A stretch of DNA of 38,225 nt from CAYPHY01 sp964410625 (GCA_964410625.1 CAYPHY010000049.1:1-38225); one strand, 5' to 3'. Numbered from the stretch's first letter, positions 15,910-24,015 are shown. The notes: generated by a model from the letters alone, not told the origin. Made by a program: numbers and translations.

Positions 15910-16017
15910 GTAGCGACAAACGTCCTCGTTTGTCGAGGCCGGAACGGCTTGCCGGACAATCCGGAGGATTGTCGCTACGATAGTGGTAGGGACAAACGTC
16001 CTCGTTTGTCGAGGTCG
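15908..16017. repeat. compound hairpin repeat with CGACAAACG stem twice
   Basis: The perfect hairpin CGACAAACG-TCCT-CGTTTGTCG occurs at 15914-15935, and again, shortened by a base, at 15991-16010. An outer pair GTAGCGACAA / TTGTCGCTAC (15910-15919, 15969-15978) encloses further CCGG-rich hairpins. The block separates two convergent genes and may act as a terminator for both, but the lack of U-tracts argues for a dispersed repeat family. Confidence 0.65.
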
Positions 16018-18474
16018 CTACGGCCGCGCCCCAATTGAGATGCGCGATTTGCCAAATCGCGCTACAAGTAGGTGGCGGAGGCGGGCGACCCACAGCGGCC
16101 GACTTACCTGCTGCCATAGACGATAGGCTTCGCCATCTAGGCGATTGGCTTCACCATCTGGACGAGTGACTTCGCCATCTGGACGAGTGACTTCGCCATC
16201 TGGTGTCGTTGATTCAGGCGCGTATTGGTGGGTGGCGAATAGGGTGGCGAGGCGGGTGAGCGGCCGTTGCAGCGGGACAAGCTCCGCTTCGTCGCTTCCG
16301 ATTGTTTCCATGTGCATCAGCAGGCTGGTGGCAAACTCGTTTGGCGTCTGGCTGGGGCTGGGTGGATAGCCGAGTCCAGACGCCACGTTTTGCAAGCGCC
16401 AATAGACCTGTTCAATGCTATCAAGGTCGCGCGGCCGTTCCCGCCACTCGCGCCACCAGCCTCTCCCCCAACGCCACCAGAGCAGCGCCAGCACCGCGAC
16501 AGCGAGCAGAACCCACCACCAGGGGATGTCGCGTTGGGGCGCACGGTTGGGGATGGGTGGGGGGTCGGCCGATGTGTCTGATGGGGTGAAGGGGTTCTCA
16601 TACGTCCCCGGCAGGATTTCAAAATCGGCCGAGGTCGCGGTGATGTCATGGGGGCTAATAAACGGCGCGGTTGGCTCAAACTCGATCCAGCCATATCCGG
16701 CGAAGTAGATTTCCGCCCAGGAGTGGCCGTTGACCTGGCGAATGATCTGCACACCGTTTTCATCGGGCGGCTGTTGCAGGAAGCCGGTCCCCATCCGCGC
16801 CGGAAGCCCCGCACTCCGTGCCAAGACAACCATCGCCGAGGCATAGTAATCACAGTACCCTTCCTGAGCGTCGAAGAGGAAGTAGTCCACCACATCGACA
16901 TCGGGCGGCGGCCGTTCCACGTCCAGATTATAGTCGTACTGGCGCAGGAATTGTTCGATGGCGCGTGCTTGATCGTAAGGAGTGGCGCGTGGCAAGTGGC
17001 GAGTGGCTAGTTCCTGAGCCAGGTCATGGACTCGTTGCGGTATTGTATCGGGGAGGGCGGTGTAGCGGGCGAGGAGGGCAGGGGGAATGTCCTCCAGGCG
17101 GGATTGGCGCAGTTGAGCGGCCGTTGCCCTGGGGACAATGGTTTCTATCGTATAAGTCATTGGCGTATCGGGCTGTCCCCAGACGCGCGAGAAATCGCCC
17201 GGCCCACGCCAGGCGGCGACCACCGGCTGGTCAAAGCGCAGCGGATAACCAAGCGAATAGCGGATCTCCCGCTGGTCAAACACCCACTGTACCTCCTGCT
17301 CCACTATCTCCCCTGCCCCTCCGCTCTCCTGCTCCTCCGTTTCTTCCGCCAACTGATCGCCGATCATCTCCCCCGCCCCTACCTCCTCACTTCGCTCCGG
17401 CGAAAGCGACCAGCCACGGCCAGTGTAGATGTCGTAGCTTCCGGCCCGCCAGTGGTAGCCGGGTAAGGCGGGTTGGCATCCCTCGATTCCTCGGGACGAG
17501 TCCGCGCTACAACTGACGGTGGCGGTCATGACGACTGTTTCCAGCAACTCTGGGCCTTCGTCGAGCAGGAAGGAACGGGGCAAGGTGCCACGCTGTCCGG
17601 CAACGGCCGATCCACCACGACCAAAGCGGCCGCGTGGCTGGGGAATGGCGGCGAAGGCACGGGAGATCGCCTCTTCCGCGGCAACAACCGCCGGTTGCTG
17701 GCTAAATGTTTCGGAGAGGCGGCTAATATCAATCGCCGGGACCGCCCAGGAGAGCGCGACCAACGCCATCCCCGCCGTACCGGCATACAACAGCAATTCC
17801 GCCCGGATTTCGGTTGAGTAATCAACTTTCTTTCGCTGCCAGTTGGTTTCGAGATTGGCGTAGTGGGTGGCGGCGGCCGTCAGCACCGCCAGCCCAATAA
17901 AGATGGCCGACCAATAAATGGGCGCATTGCCGTAAAAGCCATTCAGCGCCATTGCCAGACCGAGTAATGTCAGGCCGACCATCGGCCGTTGTTGGCGGAA
18001 AATGCTCCAGACGACATAGGCGACCAGGAACCAGGCCGCCAGCCCCAAGAAGAAAGCAAAGACAATGGTCTCATCGCTGCTCTGTCCGGCCTGAACCGTT
18101 GCCAGCCAGCCACCGATGCGCTCGACAAATAGGGCGCTTTGCTGCCGCCAATAGGCACTGGTCGCCGCCCATCCCTCGCGCAACAGCGCCCACGACGGCC
18201 GCAACCGCGCCAGGACAACGATATTTACCAGCATTCCATAGAGCGTGAGATAGAGCCACGCCCGCCAGGTGGGGACGGCCGACCGCGCCAGCAGCAACGA
18301 GAGCAAGAAGCTGAGTGTCGCTGCCGTAATGACCACTCCCGCCTCTGGGACCCAGCCCACTTCGTTAACGGCCGCTACCAGACAGCCGACCGTTGCCGCG
18401 ACCAGCAGCAACGTCAGCCACCCTTCGCGCGGCCGAAAGCGATCCCAGGCCCAGACTACTGCTTCTAGTACCAT
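16018..18474 (-). CDS. TgpA-like transglutaminase membrane protein
   Basis: 818 residues. About six or seven N-terminal transmembrane helices (DUF3488-type, residues ~15-250), a large extracytoplasmic part with the transglutaminase core, one C-terminal helix (WWWVLLAVAVLALLWW) and a cytoplasmic DUF4129-like tail. The catalytic site is visible: Cys541 in EGYCDYYASAMVVLARSAGLPAR, His584 in VNGHSWAEIYF, and acidic residues in WIEFEPT (Glu where many have Asp). The family's substrate is unknown; members sit beside DUF58 and MoxR proteins, and DUF58 is the upstream neighbour here. Odd points: a 7-residue tandem repeat PDGEVTR near residues 755-783, and a last ~15 residues (VARFGKSRISIGARP) encoded by a palindromic repeat. 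The start has no clear ribosome site, and a repeat lies directly upstream. Confidence 0.88.
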   Translation of the reverse strand: MVLEAVVWAWDRFRPREGWLTLLLVAATVGCLVAAVNEVGWVPEAGVVITAATLSFLLSLLLARSAVPTWRAWLYLTLYGMLVNIVVLARLRPSWALLREGWAATSAYWRQQSALFVERIGGWLATVQAGQSSDETIVFAFFLGLAAWFLVAYVVWSIFRQQRPMVGLTLLGLAMALNGFYGNAPIYWSAIFIGLAVLTAAATHYANLETNWQRKKVDYSTEIRAELLLYAGTAGMALVALSWAVPAIDISRLSETFSQQPAVVAAEEAISRAFAAIPQPRGRFGRGGSAVAGQRGTLPRSFLLDEGPELLETVVMTATVSCSADSSRGIEGCQPALPGYHWRAGSYDIYTGRGWSLSPERSEEVGAGEMIGDQLAEETEEQESGGAGEIVEQEVQWVFDQREIRYSLGYPLRFDQPVVAAWRGPGDFSRVWGQPDTPMTYTIETIVPRATAAQLRQSRLEDIPPALLARYTALPDTIPQRVHDLAQELATRHLPRATPYDQARAIEQFLRQYDYNLDVERPPPDVDVVDYFLFDAQEGYCDYYASAMVVLARSAGLPARMGTGFLQQPPDENGVQIIRQVNGHSWAEIYFAGYGWIEFEPTAPFISPHDITATSADFEILPGTYENPFTPSDTSADPPPIPNRAPQRDIPWWWVLLAVAVLALLWWRWGRGWWREWRERPRDLDSIEQVYWRLQNVASGLGYPPSPSQTPNEFATSLLMHMETIGSDEAELVPLQRPLTRLATLFATHQYAPESTTPDGEVTRPDGEVTRPDGEANRLDGEAYRLWQQVSRPLWVARLRHLLVARFGKSRISIGARP
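16042..16062. repeat. palindrome GCGCGATTTGSCAAATCGCGC inside the 3' end of a gene
   Basis: Ten bases on each side of one central base are perfectly complementary. The palindrome lies within the final codons of the transglutaminase gene, encoding ARFGKSR, which has no counterpart expected in the DUF4129 tail. Confidence 0.8.
16126..16209. repeat. 21-bp tandem repeat, four units, in frame
   Basis: Four direct 21-base units (start points 16126, 16147, 16168, 16189), the middle two nearly identical, encode the heptapeptide PDGEVTR and variants in the transglutaminase gene. The number of units could vary between strains without breaking the frame. Confidence 0.85.
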
Positions 18475-18482
18475 ATCGAAAA

Positions 18483-18552
18483 AGGTTACGCTGATTGACG
18501 CGGATGCTTCGCGGATTGCGCTGATTTTTAAAATATCGGCGCAATCTGCGTC
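18483..18552. repeat. intergenic GTTACGC/CGCGGAT repeat
   Basis: Same vocabulary as 13586-13640: GTTACGCTGATTGACGCGGA, CGCGGATTGCGCTGATTTTT and, inverted, GCGCAATCTGCGTCC. GCGGATTGCGC and GCGCAATCTGC can pair, so it may fold. It fills the gap between the DUF58 and transglutaminase genes, leaving the latter without a recognisable ribosome site. Confidence 0.7.
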
Positions 18553-19872
18553 CTATCTTGCCTCCGTTGGGCTGCGGACCGTGATGACTTTGCCCAGTCC
18601 GGTGACTTTAAATTCCCAGAAGCCGCGACGGGCTTCTTCTTCTAGCGGCCGTCCCAGATCACCCAGGCGGACAACGGTGCAGTTGTAGCCGAGCCGGGTG
18701 ATGGCGCTACGTAGCCCTTCGCTATTTCCCTCGCCGCCAAAGCTTTCGCGGTCGAGCAAGACGACCTGGCTTTCAATCCCTTGGCGGGAGAGCGCCAGCA
18801 GTTCCGGCAACCAATCGGCCGAACCATTGGGTGTGATGATCACCGCCACCGCCCCGCGCCGGGCAGCTTGCCCCAAATCGCGCAATGCTCGTATCAATGG
18901 GGTTGTTCCAGAGGCATCGGCCAGGGCCAATGCCCGTAGCAGCCGCCACTGCTGCCCTTGCCCGGTGGCAGGGATGACCAGTTGCGGTTGCTGGCCATAG
19001 GTTGCCAGGCCGATGGCGCGGGTTTGCTGCAAGGCGTGGGTAGCGAGGGAGGCGGCTAGCAGGATCGCCTGTTCCTCGGTGCTGTCGGCCCCCTCGCCCA
19101 ATTGCACGGCCGCCTCACAGTCGAGCAGCAGCCAGATGTCGCCGGCCGTGTCGCGGTCAAACTGGCGCACGTAAAGTTCATCGCGTCTGGCGGTGGTCGG
19201 CCAATGGATCCAGCGGTAAGGGTCGTTGACATCGTAGTTGCGGATGGATGCGGCGTTGACCGTCGCCCGCCAGGCGCGTTCCGGCGTGCGAGCGCGGCCG
19301 TCGCTCTGGCCGCTGGGCAAGGGGATAGGCAGTCGGGCGTGTACTGGCGGATGGATGATAATTTCCTGCTGCTCAGGATAGTCAATGGTGACGACAAAGA
19401 TGCCAAAGGGGTCGCCACTACGCACCGTCCAGGGGCCGAGATGGTATTGGCCGCGTCGTTGGCAGACGGCCGATTGTCGCCAGCTTACACTTTCGCCGCC
19501 GCCAGCGCTGTGTACCACGGAGGCATGATAGCCGGGGACGGTGGAGCGATCCAACACCTCGACCCACAAGGCAGGAACAGTGCTCTGGTTGTGGAGGGTA
19601 AATTCCTCTTGTAGCCGGTCGCCAACGGAGACCCAGCCAAAGCGCAAACGTCGCGAGACATGTAGCCCTCGCGCCAGTTGTCGCGTCCAGAAGTAGGCCA
19701 ATGCCCCAAGCCCGCCCAATCCCAAAAGCAAGGTGTTCCAGACCTGATCGGGCAAGAGCAACGTCGCCAGCAGCAACAGCCCTAGCCCCAACAACGGTAA
19801 GCGACTGCGTAGCTTAATCGTCGTTTGCGCTGGAAGTGCTTTGATATGAGTTGGTGCGCTGCTTGTTTCCAC
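18553..19872 (-). CDS. DUF58 domain protein
   Basis: 439 residues. Two N-terminal transmembrane helices (LLGLGLLLLATLLLP and TLLLGLGGLGALAYF) are followed by an Ig-like stretch (RLQEEFTLHNQSTVPALWVEVLD; GQYHLGPWTVRSGDPFGIF) and the DUF58 signature YDVNDPYRWIHWPTTARRDELYVRQFD at about residues 214-240. The rest is a von Willebrand A-like fold (DIWLLLDCEAA). DUF58 proteins are typically found with a MoxR ATPase and a transglutaminase and may help in assembly of envelope proteins. The transglutaminase is present directly downstream, but no MoxR gene is in the window. The start is GTG with no Shine-Dalgarno site; TTGTCTCAAAAG, a repeat-like word, lies just upstream. Function is inferred from the association only. 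Confidence 0.88.
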   Translation of the reverse strand: METSSAPTHIKALPAQTTIKLRSRLPLLGLGLLLLATLLLPDQVWNTLLLGLGGLGALAYFWTRQLARGLHVSRRLRFGWVSVGDRLQEEFTLHNQSTVPALWVEVLDRSTVPGYHASVVHSAGGGESVSWRQSAVCQRRGQYHLGPWTVRSGDPFGIFVVTIDYPEQQEIIIHPPVHARLPIPLPSGQSDGRARTPERAWRATVNAASIRNYDVNDPYRWIHWPTTARRDELYVRQFDRDTAGDIWLLLDCEAAVQLGEGADSTEEQAILLAASLATHALQQTRAIGLATYGQQPQLVIPATGQGQQWRLLRALALADASGTTPLIRALRDLGQAARRGAVAVIITPNGSADWLPELLALSRQGIESQVVLLDRESFGGEGNSEGLRSAITRLGYNCTVVRLGDLGRPLEEEARRGFWEFKVTGLGKVITVRSPTEAR

Positions 19873-20032
19873 ATTTGCATTGTCTCAAAAGCCGGGGTTT
19901 GTGCCAAGACACGGTATACGACTTGAATGGTTAAAGGCCGATTTTTGATATTTGCCTCATTTATTAAGTGTCTGGATGGACTACGAGCCTACACACTATT
20001 GGCTGTTTGATCGGTTTATCGTTCGTATGAGA

Positions 20033-20038
20033 TATAAT
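20033..20038 (+). promoter_or_regulatory. -10 box of a probably leaderless hicA transcript
   Basis: TATAAT lies 7 bases before the ATG at 20045, so transcription would begin at or next to the start codon. No ribosome site precedes that ATG. A TTGATC 20 bases upstream is a poor -35. Confidence 0.5.
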
Positions 20039-20044
20039 AGGCAT

Positions 20045-20299
20045 ATGACACGTCGCGAGAAGCTCTTAAATCGTATCCTTTAGGGAACTTCAGACCGTAA
20101 CATTGACTTCCAAGAGTTTTGTGGGTTGTTGCGGCGACTTGGCTTCGATGAACGTATTCGTGGGAGTCATCATATTTTTACCCGTCCGGGATTGGAGGAA
20201 ATCATTAATATTCAACCTCAAGATGGAAGGGCAAAAGCTTATCAAGTAAAACAAGTACGTGACATTATCCTTAAATACAAGTTAGGAGATGAATTATGA
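20045..20299 (+). pseudogene. hicA: HicA-family toxin gene with an in-frame TAG
   Basis: Reading from ATG 20045 gives MTRREKLLNRIL, then TAG at 20081-20083, then GTSDRNIDFQEFCGLLRRLG, GFDERIRGSHHIFTRPG, INIQPQDGRAKAYQVKQVRDI and ILKYKLGDEL. This is a full HicA (YcfA) toxin, including the catalytic His in GSHHIF. Relatives have a Ser in 'ILSGTSD' at the stop, so TCG-to-TAG is the simplest explanation. The toxin is an mRNA interferase with a dsRBD-like fold in the known family. The stop of hicA overlaps the hicB start (ATGA), the classic arrangement. Alternatives are a tRNA suppressor, a downstream internal start, or a sequencing error. It is too short and broken to be found by ORF length alone. 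Confidence 0.8.
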
Positions 20300-20511
20300 A
20301 TTCGATCCGCTATGAAGTAATTATCTATTGGAGTGATGAGGACGAGGCCTTTATCGCTGAGGTGCCGGAGCTTGCAGGTTGCATGAGCGATGGTAAGACC
20401 TACCAGGAAGCGCTGGCAAATGTGGAAGTTATCATCCAGGAATGGATTGAAACGGCAATGGAACTAGGGCGGCCGATCCCAGAACCAAAGGGCCGCCTTA
20501 TTTACGCCTAA
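20296..20511 (+). CDS. hicB: HicB-family antitoxin (first copy)
   Basis: 71 residues with the HicB N-terminal fold: YEVIIYWSDEDEAFIAEVPELAGCMSDGKTYQEAL recognised from residues 6-40, then VEVIIQEWIETAMELGRPIPEP. This partial RNase H-like fold binds and blocks HicA. There is no C-terminal DNA-binding domain, as in the short HicB form. GGAG at 20285-20288 is 7 bases before the ATG. The start overlaps the hicA stop. Because the toxin is broken, this antitoxin may be an orphan that neutralises other HicA proteins. Confidence 0.9.
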   Translation: MNSIRYEVIIYWSDEDEAFIAEVPELAGCMSDGKTYQEALANVEVIIQEWIETAMELGRPIPEPKGRLIYA

Positions 20512-20514
20512 TAA

Positions 20515-20724
20515 ATGATTCCATACAAAGTAACCATCTATTGGAGTGAAGAAAACGGCCGCTTCCTCGCGTTAGTACCAGAGCTTGCCGGTTGCTCGGC
20601 CGTCGGCCGCACCTATCAGGAAATGGTAGCTAATGTTGAACGGGCGATTGGTAACTGGATCGAAGCGGCCGTGACGCAAGAACGTCCGGTTCCAGAGCCA
20701 GGAGAGCGATTGATCTATGCTTGA
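20515..20724 (+). CDS. hicB: HicB-family antitoxin (second copy)
   Basis: 69 residues, about half identical to the first copy: YKVTIYWSEENGRFLALVPELAGCSAVGRTYQEM, ending in the same PEP..RLIYA. Three bases separate it from the first copy and there is no ribosome site, so translation depends on reinitiation. A tandem HicB duplication behind a single HicA is unusual. It could give a different partner range, or be a stage of decay after toxin loss. It is followed by the simple-sequence repeat at 20725-20760. Confidence 0.9.
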   Translation: MIPYKVTIYWSEENGRFLALVPELAGCSAVGRTYQEMVANVERAIGNWIEAAVTQERPVPEPGERLIYA

Positions 20725-20760
20725 GAGGAGATTGAGAGACTAGGAGACTTAGAGATTAGA
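20725..20760. repeat. GAGA/TTAGAGATTAG simple repeat
   Basis: Degenerate direct repeats of the type GAGAGACTAGGAGACTTAG fill the convergent gap. The last codons and stop of the minus-strand acetyltransferase gene lie inside it (TCTAATCTCTAA on that strand). Confidence 0.55.
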
Positions 20761-21207
20761 TGGGAGGGGGCAGATCATTTGGAAGCGGACGGGGTCTTCG
20801 GCCGTGATCTGGAAGCCGAGGCGTTTGTAGAGGCGACGGGCGGGGGTATTGGCTTTGAGGACGGAAAGCGTTAGCGGCAGGCCAGCGGCGTGGGCTTGCC
20901 GGATGAGGTCGCTGATGATCGTCGTGCCGATTCCCTGGTTTTGATATTCAGGGGCGATTTCGATGAGGTCAAGATACCAGTTGTCAACATTGTAGGAGAG
21001 TTCAAGCGTGCCGATGTCGGTCGGGGTATCGGCGATGAGGAGTTGGATGATTTGGCGGCCGGTGGGATCGAAGTGGTTTTGCCACAGTTCTTGTTGCTCC
21101 TCCTCATCCCAGCCCCAGGTGGCTTCGACGTAGGGGCGAATGGTGTTGCGGTGCAACTGATAGAGGTAGTCGTAGTCGGCGGCCGTGGCCGGGCGAAGAA
21201 TGTACAT
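20749..21207 (-). CDS. GNAT-family N-acetyltransferase
   Basis: 152 residues with the GCN5-related fold: an N-terminal strand YILRPATAADYDYLYQLH, a central LDLIEIAPEYQNQGIGTTII with the acetyl-CoA pyrophosphate loop QNQGIG (the Q/R-x-x-G-x-G/A motif), and a C-terminal NTPARRLYKRLGFQ. It transfers an acetyl group from acetyl-CoA to an unknown amine, probably a small molecule or amino-acid derivative. ATG 21207 was chosen; the TTG at 21216 falls in the AATTGTCAAT repeat upstream. No Shine-Dalgarno site is seen. It follows the methyltransferase gene on the same strand and may belong to the same unit. Confidence 0.87.
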   Translation of the reverse strand: MYILRPATAADYDYLYQLHRNTIRPYVEATWGWDEEEQQELWQNHFDPTGRQIIQLLIADTPTDIGTLELSYNVDNWYLDLIEIAPEYQNQGIGTTIISDLIRQAHAAGLPLTLSVLKANTPARRLYKRLGFQITAEDPVRFQMICPLPSNL

Positions 21208-21210
21208 AAT

Positions 21211-21247
21211 GGTCAATTGTCAATGTTTAACTGTCAATTGTCAATTG
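21211..21247. repeat. AATTGTCAATTGTCAAT simple repeat
   Basis: The word TCAATTG is repeated four times with small errors, making direct and inverted repeats. The final codons (SIDN) and stop of the methyltransferase gene on the minus strand come from this repeat, and the same block forms the region upstream of the acetyltransferase start. Confidence 0.65.
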
Positions 21248-22802
21248 ATAGTGTTTTGAGGAAGGGGGTTGGGTCGGTTGACGAGTAGGGTTTCAGCAAG
21301 TGATTGAGCGTGTCGGATAGTTGGATCGTGGTTTGGGGGTTGAGGGTTGGGGGCTGGTAGGAATCGAGGAGGGCGCGGCAGTGGGCGTTGGCGCGTTGGG
21401 TGGCGTCGCGGCCGCCCATGTCGAGCCACTGTTCGTAGGGCTGGCGCAGGCTGAGGTGGGGCAGGAAGTGAGCGTCGCGATAGTGGCGTTGGGTATGGGC
21501 GGTTTCCAAGAAGTGGCCGCTGTTGACGGCCGCTGCAATCGCTTCCAACGCCAGCGTTTCGGCCGAGACCTCGATAGGTCGTAGAAAATGTTCGATCATC
21601 CCCAATAACTCCAGGTCAATCACAAACTGTTCATAGCTCATCGTCAGATAGGATTCGAGGATGCCGAGGGCGTGCATCAAGTAATGGACGCCGCTGAGCA
21701 CGGAGGTGAGCAAGGTGAACATGCGCTCGTAGTTGCTTTGTGCGTCGGGCGTGGGAGAGTCGGTCAGTGCGCCGCCGCCACGACTGGGCAAGCCATAGCG
21801 CCGGGCGAGTTGGGCGCAGGCGCTGATGGCAACGGCCGATTCTGGGCTGCCAATGGCCGGGTTGGCGTTGCGTAAATCTACATTGCTAGAGGCAGTGCCA
21901 TAGAGGACGGGCGTGCCGGGGCGAACGAGTTGGGTGAGGGCGATTCCGGCCAATGCCTCGGCGTTTTGTTGTGCCAGCATCCCGGCCAGCGTCGTCGGCC
22001 CAGTGATTCCGGCCATCACAAAGGGGGCGATCAGGATCGGCTGGCCGTAGCGGGCAAAGCAGAGCAGGCTTTCCAGCATCGGCCGGTCATAGAGCAAGGG
22101 GCTGTTGGCGTTGACGCTGCAATGCATCACCGGCGTGCCGTCTATCATCGCTTCCCCTCCATAGACAGCGGACAGGAGTTGGATTACCTCTTCGGCTTCG
22201 GCACGGCCGTTGACAAAGCCGGATTGGATTGGCATGTCGGTCAGCGTCAGCAGCGCATACCAACAAATGAGATGGCGAATTTCCGGCGGCACGTCTTGCG
22301 CTTCGACCGCTTTACGGGCGGCGACGTGGATGAGAGGGGACTGCTGGCTGAGGCGGGCGAAATTAGCCAGGTCGGCCAGGGTTCCGGGACGACGATGACC
22401 GTTCAGGTCGCGGACATAGGGCGCGCCGCCGCCGGGCATGGTGGCGCACTGGTTGATTCCGCTGGGGGTATGGCCGATAGTCACATTCGCCGTTGTGCTG
22501 CGGCCGTGCAGCGTATAGTGGCCTGGAGCTGAATTGAGCAACGGTTCCAATAGAGGCCAATCAAGGTAGACGCGGCCGTCCTCGACCCGCGCCCCGGCAT
22601 GGCGAAAAAGGTCAATTGCCTCCTCATGGTTAAAGCGCACGCCGATGTGGTTTAGAATGTAGAGCGCGGCTTCGTGAATTTGCTCGATTTGCCCTTCGTT
22701 GAGGCGCTGTAGGGGTTGGTCGGGCAGGGAGAGTTGGCGCGGCCGTGTGTCAGATGGTTGTATGTCCTCGCTCCTTTTGCGGCGCGTGCGTCGGGTGCTC
22801 AT
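21234..22802 (-). CDS. MttB/trimethylamine-methyltransferase family protein, non-pyrrolysine
   Basis: 522 residues. The TIM-barrel family (COG5598) is recognised by the N-terminal RLNEGQIEQIHEAALYILNHIGVRF, the central LLIAPF-like MAGITGPTTLAGMLAQQNAEALAGIALTQL, and GLPSRGGGALTDSPTPDAQS, where pyrrolysine-containing members have an in-frame TAG; here there is none. Known non-pyrrolysine members demethylate glycine betaine, proline betaine or similar quaternary amines to a corrinoid protein, but no corrinoid protein gene lies nearby. The ATG at 22802 was chosen; a TTG six codons earlier has no support. No ribosome site is clear. The last codons lie in a simple repeat. Substrate unknown. Confidence 0.85.
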   Translation of the reverse strand: MSTRRTRRKRSEDIQPSDTRPRQLSLPDQPLQRLNEGQIEQIHEAALYILNHIGVRFNHEEAIDLFRHAGARVEDGRVYLDWPLLEPLLNSAPGHYTLHGRSTTANVTIGHTPSGINQCATMPGGGAPYVRDLNGHRRPGTLADLANFARLSQQSPLIHVAARKAVEAQDVPPEIRHLICWYALLTLTDMPIQSGFVNGRAEAEEVIQLLSAVYGGEAMIDGTPVMHCSVNANSPLLYDRPMLESLLCFARYGQPILIAPFVMAGITGPTTLAGMLAQQNAEALAGIALTQLVRPGTPVLYGTASSNVDLRNANPAIGSPESAVAISACAQLARRYGLPSRGGGALTDSPTPDAQSNYERMFTLLTSVLSGVHYLMHALGILESYLTMSYEQFVIDLELLGMIEHFLRPIEVSAETLALEAIAAAVNSGHFLETAHTQRHYRDAHFLPHLSLRQPYEQWLDMGGRDATQRANAHCRALLDSYQPPTLNPQTTIQLSDTLNHLLKPYSSTDPTPFLKTLSIDN

Positions 22803-22877
22803 GGCTGAAGTGTAACGCAACTTGGGTTAACTGGCAGATACCACTTTTTTGCGATAGCGACAGTCGGTAAAGCAAAG

Positions 22878-22985
22878 TTGTTTCAAACGCAGAGGGGCAG
22901 AGAAAATCTCTGTTCCTCTGCCTCTCTGCGCCTCTGCGTTAAATATGAGACATTTTCAAACCAAAATCCGCGTCATCCGCGTAAC
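22878..22985. repeat. intergenic inverted repeat with CGCAGAGG arms
   Basis: AACGCAGAGG (22886-22895) is the exact complement of CCTCTGCGTT (22931-22940), with GAGAAAATCTC and CCTCTCTGCG variants between. Outer GTTTCA and TGAGAC words also match in reverse. The word CCGCGTCATCCGCGTAACC closes the block. It lies between two minus-strand genes and may fold into the 3' end or leader of the transcript. Confidence 0.7.
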
Positions 22986-22990
22986 CTTTC

Positions 22991-24007
22991 TCACATATCC
23001 TGGGGTTGGCGGTAGTAGGGGAGGAGTGTGCCGATGCCGCGTTCCACTGCCTTTTGATAGGCGAGGTGGCCGAGCATGATGTCGCTGATGGCGAAGCCTT
23101 TGTGCCAGAAGAGGATGCGTTCCTGATCGGACTCGCGTCCTGGCTTTAGACCGGCGACCACTTCACCAATTTCGCCGTAGATGTGTTCGGTTCGTAGACG
23201 GCCGTCCTGGATCAACCCCGCAAACTGCCCATATTGCGACTTTTGGCACTGGTTCCAATCATCCACGACCATTTTGTCTACCGTGAAAGGCAGGGTGGGG
23301 GCGACGGAGAGCACCGCCCCATAGGGCTGGATCAGTGCGCCGGGCTTGACCCATTCGTCTTTGACCAGAACTTGATGTTCGAGCAAGCGCGAGGCGTCAA
23401 TGATGATGTCGGCGTCGCGCACCGTTTCTTCCGTTGTCTCTTTGACGGTGACCGGCTTGCCCAGTTGGGCGGAGAGGGTATCGGCAAAGCGTTCGCGAGA
23501 GGACGGCCGTTTGCTGGTGACGCGGATTTCCTCAAAGTCGAAAATCAGGTCAAGCATCGGGACGTTGTACCAGGCGGTGCCGCGTGCGCCGATGTGGCCG
23601 AGGACGCGCGGCTTTTCGACGGCGAGGTATTTCGCGCCAACGGCCGTTACCGCGCCAGTCCGCATCCAGGTGATCAATGTGCCGTCTACAATGGCAAAGG
23701 GTGCGCCGGTCTCGGGATGGTAAAGGGTGATTAAGGCCAGTTCGGAGGGGAGATTATGCTCATAGTTCTTCTCAAAGTCGCCGATGACCTTCACCCCGGC
23801 GACATTAATCGGCCCGACGTACCCTTTGAGGATGTTGAACAGCTTTTCCGGATAGTTGAGGGCGAGATGGTCTTTGGAGGGCATGATCACCCGCCGCTGC
23901 CCATGAGCGCGAAGGCCATTCTCGATGGCGTCCATGATCTCCTGCAATCCGAGATCGAGCGCGTCTACATCTTCTTTGCCGAGGAACAAAATATCAATTT
24001 GAGACAT
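22991..24007 (-). CDS. ornithine cyclodeaminase/mu-crystallin family protein
   Basis: 338 residues. Family features: the substrate-side domain with VAGVKVIGDF, then the Rossmann-type nucleotide site VLGHIGARGTAWYNVPML (GxGxxA form degenerate), EIRVTSKRPSSRERFAD and DADIIIDASR. Members convert ornithine to proline with ammonia release, or reduce imines or oxidise amino acids such as alanine, lysine-derived or N-methylated ones with NAD(P). The start at 24007 follows AAGGAG by 6 bases, a strong site. The neighbours (methyltransferase downstream, dehydrogenase upstream) suggest a role in amino-acid or amine catabolism, but the exact reaction cannot be told from sequence. Confidence 0.88.
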   Translation of the reverse strand: MSQIDILFLGKEDVDALDLGLQEIMDAIENGLRAHGQRRVIMPSKDHLALNYPEKLFNILKGYVGPINVAGVKVIGDFEKNYEHNLPSELALITLYHPETGAPFAIVDGTLITWMRTGAVTAVGAKYLAVEKPRVLGHIGARGTAWYNVPMLDLIFDFEEIRVTSKRPSSRERFADTLSAQLGKPVTVKETTEETVRDADIIIDASRLLEHQVLVKDEWVKPGALIQPYGAVLSVAPTLPFTVDKMVVDDWNQCQKSQYGQFAGLIQDGRLRTEHIYGEIGEVVAGLKPGRESDQERILFWHKGFAISDIMLGHLAYQKAVERGIGTLLPYYRQPQDM

Positions 24008-24015
24008 ACTTTCTC

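Noticed and set aside
21234..22802. Pyrrolysine-containing MttB
   Set aside because: There is no in-frame TAG in the gene, and no pyl or corrinoid genes are present.
22803..22990. CGCAGAGG inverted repeat as a rho-independent terminator
   Set aside because: No U-tract follows; it fits the intergenic repeat family better.
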